From assembly GCA_937959145.1 (NCBI GenBank), contig CALGMC010000118.1, positions 1 to 21,158 on the forward strand: a stretch of 21,158 nucleotides of DNA. The letters run 5' to 3'. Both the position numbers and the translations under genes were made by a program. This DNA is from an uncultured Chlorobiales bacterium (lineage in GTDB: Bacteria; Bacteroidota; Chlorobiia; Chlorobiales; Thermochlorobacteraceae). The notes under the pieces were generated by a model, which worked only from the letters and a program-made list of their open reading frames with translations, did no database searches and was not told the DNA's origin. Positions 7,070-12,088 of the stretch are shown here, piece by piece. The first letter of the stretch is position 1. Every line of letters starts with the position of its first letter.

Positions 7070-7090
7070 CTAATCATTTTTAGTGATTAG
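7070..7090 (-). other. Inverted repeat overlapping the rpsE stop codon
   Basis: CTAATCA (7070-7076) pairs with TGATTAG (7084-7090) across a 7-nt loop. The rpsE TAA (7087-7089) lies within the right-hand arm. No T-tract follows on the minus strand, so it is not a terminator. A processing or stability hairpin is possible. Confidence 0.5.
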
Positions 7091-7605
7091 CCTTCAAAAA
7101 CTTCTTTAAGTGATTTACCGCGTCGCGCCGCGACTTCCATTCCGTCGGAGAGGCTTAAAAGCCCTTTGACGGTCGCTTTAACAACGTTGTGCGGGTTAGA
7201 TGAACCAAGCGATTTAGTGAGCACGTCTCTGACGCCCGCACTTTCGAGCACGGCTCTCACTGCGCCGCCAGCGATAAGTCCTGTTCCTTGCGAGGCGGGC
7301 TTCATCAAAATTTTTGCCGCGCCGAATTTTACATAAACTTCGTGCGGAATCGTGCCTTTGATAACAGGAACTTTGAAGACATTTTTCTTTGCATCTTCCG
7401 TGCCTTTGGCGATTGCGTCTTGCACTTCATTGGCTTTGCCGAGTCCGTATCCAACATGTCCTTCGCCGTCACCCACAACAACGATGGCGTTGAAGCCGAA
7501 ACGCTTTCCACCTTTAACGACTTTCGCGGTGCGATTCACTTGAACTAATTTTTCTTTCAGGTTCAATTCGCCCGGTCTAACTTTCTTTTGCGCTTGTTTT
7601 GTCAT
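7087..7605 (-). CDS. rpsE: 30S ribosomal protein S5
   Basis: Small-subunit body protein lining the mRNA entry channel and affecting decoding accuracy. The 172 residues show the N-terminal double-stranded-RNA-binding fold (VQVNRTAKVVKGGKRFGFNAIVVVGDGEGHVGYGLGKANEV, about 22-62). The C-terminal domain follows, with KPASQGTGLIAGGAVRAVLESAGVRDVLTKSLGSSNPHNVVKAT. The family length is 160-175. It lies 14 bp after rplR. Its stop codon is folded into the hairpin at 7070-7090. Confidence 0.98.
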   Translation of the reverse strand: MTKQAQKKVRPGELNLKEKLVQVNRTAKVVKGGKRFGFNAIVVVGDGEGHVGYGLGKANEVQDAIAKGTEDAKKNVFKVPVIKGTIPHEVYVKFGAAKILMKPASQGTGLIAGGAVRAVLESAGVRDVLTKSLGSSNPHNVVKATVKGLLSLSDGMEVAARRGKSLKEVFEG

Positions 7606-7619
7606 TGCTCTGATTGAGT

Positions 7620-7985
7620 TTAGAATTCTAATCCGCCTTCGCGTGCGCCGTCGGCTAACGCTTTGACGCGACCGTGATATTGATAGCCGTTGCGGTCAAA
7701 GACGACTTTCGTAATGCCTTTCGCTTTGGCGTTTTCTGCAAGCATTTCGCCCACTTTTTTGCTCACTTCGGTTTTCTTCATGCCTTTGAAAGAGCCTTCA
7801 AGCGATTTTTTATTGCTTGTTGCGGCGGCAAGGGTTACGCCTTTATCGTCGTCGATAAGTTGCGCGTAGATGTGATTCAAGCTACGGTAGACCGTCAAGC
7901 GAGGACGCTCGGCAGTGCCCGTTACTTTTTTGCGCACGCGCATTTTAACTTTGAATCTGCGCTGAATTTTTTCTGGAACTTTCAT
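7620..7985 (-). CDS. rplR: 50S ribosomal protein L18
   Basis: 5S rRNA-binding protein of the central protuberance. The 121-residue product includes RLTVYRSLNHIYAQLIDDDKGVTLAAATS (29-57) and the C-terminal KVVFDRNGYQYHGRVKALADGAREGGLEF, both highly characteristic. The start MKVPEKIQRRFKVKMRVRKKV is slightly extended relative to E. coli. A GC-rich hairpin (8001-8022) lies 16 nt upstream of the ATG; the only good Shine-Dalgarno-like sequence in the spacer is locked in its 5' arm. Confidence 0.97.
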   Translation of the reverse strand: MKVPEKIQRRFKVKMRVRKKVTGTAERPRLTVYRSLNHIYAQLIDDDKGVTLAAATSNKKSLEGSFKGMKKTEVSKKVGEMLAENAKAKGITKVVFDRNGYQYHGRVKALADGAREGGLEF

Positions 7986-8000
7986 CTTCGTCTAAGTTTT

Positions 8001-8022
8001 GGAGGCGATAGTTGCCGCCTCC
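8001..8022 (-). promoter_or_regulatory. GC-rich hairpin in the rplF-rplR spacer
   Basis: GGAGGCG (8001-8007) pairs perfectly with CGCCTCC (8016-8022) over an 8-nt loop, in the 54-bp gap before rplR. The minus-strand RNA would read AAGGAGGCG...CGCCTCC, so a Shine-Dalgarno-like AGGAGG pairs with a CCTCC. No T-tract follows, so it is not a terminator. It may act on rplR translation or mRNA processing. The pairing is seen directly; the role is inferred. Confidence 0.55.
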
Positions 8023-8039
8023 TTGTTCATCTAAAAAAT

Positions 8040-8579
8040 TTACTTACCAGCCGTCTTACCTTCTTTACGACGGATATTCTCGCCTTCATACTTAATTCCC
8101 TTGCCTTTGTAGGGTTCAGGCTTTTTGAAGGAGCGAATTTTCGCGGCAACCGCGCCAACAAGTTGCTTATCGATGCCGCTGACAACCACGTTTGTGGGTT
8201 GTGGCGTTTCAATTTTCACGCCTTCGGGCGGTCGGAAAAAAATCGGGTGTGAATACCCCAGCGACATCACCAGCCAATTTTGCTTTAATTCCGCTTTGTA
8301 GCCAACACCTGTGATTTCTAACTTTTTGGTGTAACCTTGTGAAACACCTTGAACCATGTTATTGATGAGCGCACGATATAATCCGTGCAATGCGCGCGTT
8401 TGTTTGTTTTCATCGCCGCGCTCAACGGTAACACTTTCTCCTTCGGTTTTGACGGTGATATTTCCGCGAAGGGTTTCCTCGAGCTGTCCTTTCGGACCGG
8501 CAACGATAATTTTTCCGTTTTTTACTTCAACTTTTACGCCTTTGAGAATCGCAATCGGCTTTTTTCCAATTCTTGACAT
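8040..8579 (-). CDS. rplF: 50S ribosomal protein L6
   Basis: Large-subunit protein near the factor-binding site and stalk base. The 179 residues start MSRIGKKPIAILKGVKVEV and contain the two related L6 repeats. The second repeat carries LEITGVGYKAELKQNWLVMSLGYSHPI and the signature PEPYKGKGIKYEGENIRRKEGKTAGK. The length is normal (about 177). It lies between rpsH and rplR as in most bacteria, 27 bp after rpsH. Confidence 0.98.
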   Translation of the reverse strand: MSRIGKKPIAILKGVKVEVKNGKIIVAGPKGQLEETLRGNITVKTEGESVTVERGDENKQTRALHGLYRALINNMVQGVSQGYTKKLEITGVGYKAELKQNWLVMSLGYSHPIFFRPPEGVKIETPQPTNVVVSGIDKQLVGAVAAKIRSFKKPEPYKGKGIKYEGENIRRKEGKTAGK

Positions 8580-8606
8580 TTGTCTTGCTCCTTCAAACGA
8601 TTTCGG

Positions 8607-9002
8607 TTAGTGAATACGGAAAAGAACTTCACCGCCCACACCTGCGGCACGGGCTTCTTTATCCGTCATGAGTCCCTTTGACGTCGATACAACCGACAGT
8701 CCAAGTCCGCTTAAATATCTCTTGATATTTTTTCCTTCATAGACGCGGCGTCCGGGCGTGCTTACGCGAGTGATTTCTTTAATCGCATGCTCTCCGTTTG
8801 AGAGATAGCGAAGTTGAACGCGCAAAACAGGAAACTTTTCTACTGTAACAACGGAGTAATCTTTGATATACCCTTTATCTTTAAGCAACTTGGAGATGCT
8901 TTCTTTCAGTTTGGATTGGGGCACATCTACCGTTTTGTGCTTTGCTTTTGCGGCGTTGCGGATTCGTGTCAAATAATCCGCGATAGGATCTGTAACGGGC
9001 AT
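8607..9002 (-). CDS. rpsH: 30S ribosomal protein S8
   Basis: Primary 16S-binding protein of the small-subunit central domain; in E. coli it represses the spc operon by binding its mRNA. The 131 residues start MPVTDPIADYLTRIRNAAKAKH and end in the signature STSKGLMTDKEARAAGVGGEVLFRIH. The 93-bp spacer upstream, between rpsN and rpsH, is long for this position. It holds a possible long-range stem and a 7-bp tandem repeat (TTGAAAT twice, 9008-9021) just before the ATG. Confidence 0.98.
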   Translation of the reverse strand: MPVTDPIADYLTRIRNAAKAKHKTVDVPQSKLKESISKLLKDKGYIKDYSVVTVEKFPVLRVQLRYLSNGEHAIKEITRVSTPGRRVYEGKNIKRYLSGLGLSVVSTSKGLMTDKEARAAGVGGEVLFRIH

Positions 9003-9024
9003 TTTGGTTGAAATTTGAAATTAT

Positions 9025-9072
9025 CTTGTGCGTTCCTGCTCCCGACACCACTCGGTTGCGGCTGACCACAAG
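9025..9072 (-). other. Possible RNA structure in the rpsN-rpsH spacer
   Basis: CTTGTG (9025-9030) can pair with CACAAG (9067-9072). Inside, CCGA can pair with TCGG around a 6-nt loop, leaving an 11 x 11 internal loop. The hand-drawn fold is modest and there is no T-tract. It is recorded because the spacer is 93 bp and has no gene. Confidence 0.35.
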
Positions 9073-9095
9073 TATTGATTAGAAAATTTAATGAT

Positions 9096-9383
9096 TTACC
9101 AACTAGCTTTTTTCACACCCGGAATTTTACCTGCGAGCGCAAGGTCTCGGAATTGATGTCGGCATAACCCGAACTCTGCATATACGCCTCGCGGTCTTCC
9201 TGTCAAATTGCATCGATTGCGAACGCGCGTCGCCGAGCTGTTACGCGGCAACTCACGAAGTTTGCGTGCGGCGGCTTCGTCGCCTGCTAAGGCTTTCTTC
9301 TTCAATTCTTCTCGCAATGCGGCGTATCGCGCCACGATTTCTTTTCGCTTTTCATTGCGAACCACAACACTTGTCTTTGCCAT
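9096..9383 (-). CDS. rpsN: 30S ribosomal protein S14 (zinc-free type)
   Basis: Head protein of the 30S subunit. The 95 residues begin MAKTSVVVRNEKRKEIVARYAALREEL and end RDLALAGKIPGVKKASW, as in the long zinc-free S14 of E. coli (101 residues). Where zinc-type S14 has four Cys, this protein has Cys58, Thr61, Cys74 and Gln77, so two of four ligand positions are lost and a normal zinc ribbon cannot form. It lies 15 bp after rplE in the standard spc position. Confidence 0.97.
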   Translation of the reverse strand: MAKTSVVVRNEKRKEIVARYAALREELKKKALAGDEAAARKLRELPRNSSATRVRNRCNLTGRPRGVYAEFGLCRHQFRDLALAGKIPGVKKASW

Positions 9384-9398
9384 ATTTTTTGAATCAGT

Positions 9399-10034
9399 TT
9401 AGTTTCTCTTCTTGAACGGCATTCCCATTTCTTTGAGAAGCGCGTAGGATTCTTCGTCAGTTTTCGCCGTTGTAACAAACGTGATGTCCATACCCGAAAT
9501 GCGATTGACTTTGTCAATATCAATCTCAGGGAAAATGATTTGCTCTTTTACGCCCAGCGTATAGTTTCCGCGTCCATCGAAGCTGCTATCGCTCACACCT
9601 TTGAAGTCGCGAATGCGTGGAATGGCAAGCGCAATCAATCGGTCCATAAATTCATACATCTTTTCGCGGCGAAGCGTTACTCGGCAACCAATTGGTTGAT
9701 TTTCGCGCAACTTGAAGTTTGAAATCGCCTTTTTGGATTTGCGCACTTCGGGCTTTTGACCAGAAATCGTTGCTAATTCTTTGACTGCAATTTCCATAAG
9801 TTTCGGGTCTTGTGAGGCTTGACCAACACCGATGTTGATGCTGATTTTTTTGAGTTTCGGCACCATCATGACGTTGTCATACTTAAACTGCTCCATCAAC
9901 TTCTTAACCACTTCATTACGATATTTTTCGTGTAGTCTCGGCTTTGGCTTAGGAAGATGAGAGTAGTCAACATTCGCTTTGGCAGGCGATTCTGCTTCCT
10001 TTTTCTTACCTTTTTTTTGCTCTTTTTGTGCCAT
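9399..10034 (-). CDS. rplE: 50S ribosomal protein L5
   Basis: 5S rRNA-binding protein of the central protuberance that also contacts the P-site tRNA. The family sequence starts around residue 33 (RLHEKYRNEVVKKLMEQFKYDNVMMVPKLKKISINIGVG). It continues with the diagnostic KKAISNFKLRENQPIGCRVTLRREKMYEFMDRLI and ends with the DITFVTTAKTDEESYALLKEMGMPF block. At 211 residues it is ~30 longer than E. coli L5 (179); the excess is a Lys/Glu/Pro-rich N-terminal extension. No internal ATG precedes the core, so the ATG at 10034 is kept. A hairpin (10054-10075) lies 20 nt upstream. Confidence 0.96.
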   Translation of the reverse strand: MAQKEQKKGKKKEAESPAKANVDYSHLPKPKPRLHEKYRNEVVKKLMEQFKYDNVMMVPKLKKISINIGVGQASQDPKLMEIAVKELATISGQKPEVRKSKKAISNFKLRENQPIGCRVTLRREKMYEFMDRLIALAIPRIRDFKGVSDSSFDGRGNYTLGVKEQIIFPEIDIDKVNRISGMDITFVTTAKTDEESYALLKEMGMPFKKRN

Positions 10035-10053
10035 TGGCTTCGTTCAATTTAGC

Positions 10054-10075
10054 GGAAACGGTCTTTGTCGTTTCC
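10054..10075 (-). promoter_or_regulatory. Hairpin in the rplX-rplE spacer
   Basis: GGAAACG (10054-10060) pairs perfectly with CGTTTCC (10069-10075) over an 8-nt loop, 20 nt upstream of the rplE ATG. In E. coli the S8 repressor-binding site lies at this same gene junction, but I cannot see an S8-type consensus here. No T-tract follows. Function unknown. Confidence 0.5.
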
Positions 10076-10096
10076 TATTTGAGTGAGTTATTTATT

Positions 10097-10339
10097 TCAA
10101 ACCTTCTTAACGTTGGAGGCGTGAATCGGCATTTCTCGTTCAATAATCGCGCCTTGTGGTTGGTTTTTATTTGGGCGTGTATGACGCTTGCGAAGATTAA
10201 CGCCTTCGACAATCACCCGATTTCGGTCGGGGAAAACGCGCAGGATTTTACCCGTCTTGCCTTTATCGTTTCCCGTTAAAACTTGAACGTTGTCGTTCTT
10301 CTTCACGTGCATCTTTACAGGCTTATTTCCTAATTTCAT
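10097..10339 (-). CDS. rplX: 50S ribosomal protein L24
   Basis: Early 23S-binding assembly protein at the exit tunnel. The 80-residue product has the KOW motif (KNDNVQVLTGNDKGKTGKILRVFPDRNRVIVEGVN, about 14-48), then KRHTRPNKNQPQGAIIEREMPIHASNVKKV. It is shorter than E. coli L24 (104), a length I associate with Chlorobium-type sequences. It is the first spc gene after the tRNA-Gly unit, with a tandem duplication (10343-10372) ending three bases before its ATG. It may depend on read-through past the hairpin at 10388-10443 or on a promoter I could not identify. Confidence 0.97.
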   Translation of the reverse strand: MKLGNKPVKMHVKKNDNVQVLTGNDKGKTGKILRVFPDRNRVIVEGVNLRKRHTRPNKNQPQGAIIEREMPIHASNVKKV

Positions 10340-10342
10340 AGT

Positions 10343-10372
10343 CTTTGAACGGTTTTCGCTTTGAAGTTTTCG
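10343..10372 (-). repeat. Imperfect tandem duplication immediately upstream of rplX
   Basis: On the plus strand CTTTGAACGGTTTTCG (10343-10358) is followed directly by CTTTGAAGTTTTCG (10359-10372). The units differ by a 2-bp indel and otherwise match. The pair ends three bases before the rplX start codon, so it makes up the ribosome-binding region. Confidence 0.85.
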
Positions 10373-10387
10373 TTACGTTTTATTTTG

Positions 10388-10443
10388 AGAAAAATTTTGC
10401 GTCAATCTCACGTCGCGCTTGGAGTGAAGATTGACGCATTTTT
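10388..10443 (-). terminator. Terminator-like hairpin after tRNA-Gly, inside the operon
   Basis: A perfect 10-bp stem GCGTCAATCT (10399-10408) / AGATTGACGC (10428-10437) is extended by CAC/GTG with a single bulged A. On the minus strand the stem is followed by AAAATTTTTCT, and an A-run on the 5' side can pair with those T residues. On the plus strand ATTTTTCTTTTT follows, so it could work in both directions. It lies 14 bp past the tRNA 3' end and about 60 bp before rplX. Confidence 0.75.
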
Positions 10444-10450
10444 CTTTTTG

Positions 10451-10523
10451 AGCGGAAGACGGGACTCGAACCCGCGACCAACAGCTTGGAAGGCTGTGAC
10501 TCTACCAGCTGAGTTACTTCCGC
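10451..10523 (-). tRNA. tRNA-Gly (anticodon TCC)
   Basis: A full cloverleaf on the minus strand. The acceptor stem is GCGGAAG/CTTCCGC, the D arm ACTC/GAGT and the anticodon stem ACAGC/GCTGT. The loop is CTTCCAA, giving anticodon TCC for the Gly codon GGA. The T arm is GCGGG-TTCGAGT-CCCGT, and the discriminator is T at 10451. The total is 73 nt with no encoded CCA. It lies in the 266-bp gap between rplN and rplX, in the same direction as the ribosomal genes, with its own candidate promoter and a terminator-like hairpin downstream. A tRNA here is unusual in the S10/spc cluster as I know it. Confidence 0.97.
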
Positions 10524-10553
10524 TTGATTTGCCCGTTCATTAAAAACGGGTCG

Positions 10554-10583
10554 CAAAAATACGAAAGGAGTTTGATTTTTCAA
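10554..10583 (-). promoter_or_regulatory. Candidate Bacteroidota-type promoter for tRNA-Gly
   Basis: On the minus strand TTG (10581-10583), a 19-bp spacer and TATTTTTG (10554-10561) match the TTG / TAnnTTTG consensus exactly. The tRNA 5' end is 30 bp further on, and a 6-bp hairpin (CCCGTT/AACGGG, 10532-10550) lies in the leader. The same octamer, with nearly the same spacing, precedes the tRNA-Arg. This would let the tRNA be transcribed separately from the operon. Confidence 0.55.
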
Positions 10584-10594
10584 TACTTCTCCTC
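10565..10594 (-). other. Inverted repeat just after rplN
   Basis: Minus-strand GAGGAG (10589-10594) pairs with CTCCTT (10565-10570, one G-U), with an inner TTGA/TCAA stem over AAAA. It begins 11 bp after the rplN stop and is followed by TCGTATTTTTG. It may be a weak terminator of upstream S10 transcripts; it overlaps the spacer of the candidate tRNA-Gly promoter. Confidence 0.4.
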
Positions 10595-10605
10595 TTGTTT
10601 TTTGC

Positions 10606-10974
10606 TCAGAGCACTTCTGGCGCAAGGGAGATGATTTTCATATACTGCTTATCGCGCAACTCTCTGGCAATCGGTCCAAAAATGCGTGTGCCTTTTGGCT
10701 CGCCTTGTGCATTGATGAGCACAACGGCGTTTTCATCGAAGCGAATGTATGTGCCGTCTTTGCGGCGATATTCTTTTTTCGTGCGTACGACAACGGCGCG
10801 CGAGACATCTTTCTTTTTGACGGTTCCACCAGGAATTGCGGCTTTGACCGAAACCACAACGACATCGCCAATGCTGGCATAACGGCGGTGCGTTCCGCCT
10901 GGCACGTGAATAACGCGAACTTTTTTTGCGCCGCTGTTATCGGCAACCACTAAATTTGTTTCGTTCTGAATCAT
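10606..10974 (-). CDS. rplN: 50S ribosomal protein L14
   Basis: Intersubunit-bridge protein of the 50S. The ATG at 10974 gives 122 residues beginning MIQNETNLVVADNSGAKKVR, the exact family start and length. The frame stays open upstream to a TTG at 11013, which would add 13 non-conserved residues and is rejected. Conserved blocks are GGTHRRYASIGDVVVVSVK, AVVVRTKKEYRRKDGTYIRFDENA and GTRIFGPIARELRDKQYMKIISLAPEVL. It is the normal first spc gene, 60 bp after rpsQ. The tRNA-Gly unit, not rplX, follows it. Confidence 0.97.
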   Translation of the reverse strand: MIQNETNLVVADNSGAKKVRVIHVPGGTHRRYASIGDVVVVSVKAAIPGGTVKKKDVSRAVVVRTKKEYRRKDGTYIRFDENAVVLINAQGEPKGTRIFGPIARELRDKQYMKIISLAPEVL

Positions 10975-11034
10975 AACGCGTTTATCGATTTTACGACCGC
11001 CTTCATTTTGCAAGCGGCTCGTGATTCATTGTAA

Positions 11035-11322
11035 TTACTTGGCTTTCTCAACAATTTCAACGAGTTTCCAACTTTTGCGTTTGCTCATTGGTCTGAACTC
11101 GGAGATGCGCACGGTGTCGCCGATGCTTGCTTCGTTTTTTTCATCATGCGCCATAATCTTCGTCGTCTTTTTCATGAACTTCTTGTAAATGGGGTGCTGT
11201 TCGCGACGCTCAATAGCGACGACGATGCTTTTCTGCATTTTATTGCTCACGACTTTTCCCACTTTTTCACGCACGATTTTTTTTGTCGTGGTTTCGGGCG
11301 TAGCGGTTTGTGTTTCTGACAT
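11035..11322 (-). CDS. rpsQ: 30S ribosomal protein S17
   Basis: Primary 16S-binding protein of the small-subunit body, OB fold. The family core runs from ~residue 20 (REKVGKVVSNKMQKSIVVAIERREQHPIYKKFMKKTTKIMAHDE) to the signature IGDTVRISEFRPMSKRKSWKLVEIVEKA. At 95 residues it has a Thr-rich leader of about 15 residues not found in E. coli S17 (84). It lies 14 bp after rpmC; the rpmC-rpsQ pair is the usual end of the S10 operon. Confidence 0.97.
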   Translation of the reverse strand: MSETQTATPETTTKKIVREKVGKVVSNKMQKSIVVAIERREQHPIYKKFMKKTTKIMAHDEKNEASIGDTVRISEFRPMSKRKSWKLVEIVEKAK

Positions 11323-11336
11323 CGTTCAGGCTCGTT

Positions 11337-11555
11337 TTAGTTCTTTTCGGATTGAGATTTTGCCGCTTTTGCTTTTTGCTGATTGAGCGCGGTTTTCATG
11401 CGCGCAATATCTCTGCGCATATTGCGGAGAATCATCGGGTTTTGCGGCGGTTCAAACGCTAAGTTGAATTTCGTATCGGCGATGCGTTGTTTCATTTCGC
11501 CGATTTGCTTTTTCATCTCTTCCGCTGAAAGAGCGGCGATTTCGTGTTTCTTCAT
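11337..11555 (-). CDS. rpmC: 50S ribosomal protein L29
   Basis: Small two-helix protein at the tunnel exit, near the docking site for trigger factor and SRP. The 72 residues include LSAEEMKKQIGEMKQRIADTKFNLAFEPPQNPMILRNMRRDIARMKTALNQ, a standard L29 with a predicted helical hairpin. A short Lys/Ala/Ser tail follows. It lies 36 bp after rplP and 14 bp before rpsQ. Confidence 0.96.
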   Translation of the reverse strand: MKKHEIAALSAEEMKKQIGEMKQRIADTKFNLAFEPPQNPMILRNMRRDIARMKTALNQQKAKAAKSQSEKN

Positions 11556-11591
11556 CTCTTTTCCCTTGTCGGTTCGTTATTGCAGTTCATA

Positions 11592-12026
11592 TTACTTTTT
11601 AACTTCTACGGCTTCGTAGTCTGGGCGCGTAACAAACTTCGTTTTAATAGGAAGTTTTGCGGCGGCAAGTCGGAAGGCTTCTTCGGCAGTTGCTTTCGGA
11701 ATACCATCTGCTTCGAACATAATGCGTCCGGGTTTAACAACGGCGACCCAAAATTCAGGTGCGCCTTTTCCGCTTCCCATGCGCGTTTCAGCGGGCTTCT
11801 TGGTTACAGGCTTATCGGGAAAAATACGAATCCATACTTTTCCGTCGCGCTTCATAAAGCGGTTCATGGCGACGCGAGCGGCTTCGATTTGACGGCTCGT
11901 AATCCATGCTTGTTCAAGTGCTTTGAGCCCGAAAGAACCAAAGTCTACGTTCGTTCCTCTGGTTTCATTGCCTTTCATTTTACCGCGTTGCGTTTTGCGA
12001 TATTTCACGCGCTTTGGCATCAACAT
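11592..12026 (-). CDS. rplP: 50S ribosomal protein L16
   Basis: Large-subunit protein that organises the A-site tRNA elbow region. The 144-residue sequence begins MLMPKRVKYRKTQRGKMKG and contains FGLKALEQAWITSRQIEAARVAM and FPDKPVTKKPAETRMGSGKGAPEFWVAVVKPGRIMFE, all highly conserved. Arg82 in ETRMGSGKG corresponds to the arginine hydroxylated in E. coli L16. A GGAG lies 10 nt before the ATG. The gene is 62 bp after rpsC. Confidence 0.98.
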   Translation of the reverse strand: MLMPKRVKYRKTQRGKMKGNETRGTNVDFGSFGLKALEQAWITSRQIEAARVAMNRFMKRDGKVWIRIFPDKPVTKKPAETRMGSGKGAPEFWVAVVKPGRIMFEADGIPKATAEEAFRLAAAKLPIKTKFVTRPDYEAVEVKK

Positions 12027-12088
12027 CGTTGAAATCTCCTATGCGTTAAGAATTTCCTTTAAGAAAAGTTTAGTTCGCGTAAGTGTGC

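Noticed and set aside
7674..8252. 192-residue plus-strand open frame opposite rplR/rplF
   Set aside because: Antisense to two conserved genes, Phe-rich composition typical of reversed Lys codons, no family match.
10975..11013. N-terminal extension of L14 from a TTG start
   Set aside because: The 13 added residues are not conserved, and the ATG at 10974 gives exactly the usual 122-residue protein.
11544..12032. 162-residue plus-strand open frame opposite rplP
   Set aside because: Shadow of rplP; Phe/Cys/His-rich translation without motifs.
12046..12065. Direct repeat TTAAGAA twice upstream of rplP
   Set aside because: Only seven bases in AT-rich sequence; expected by chance, unlike the 12-16 bp duplications.
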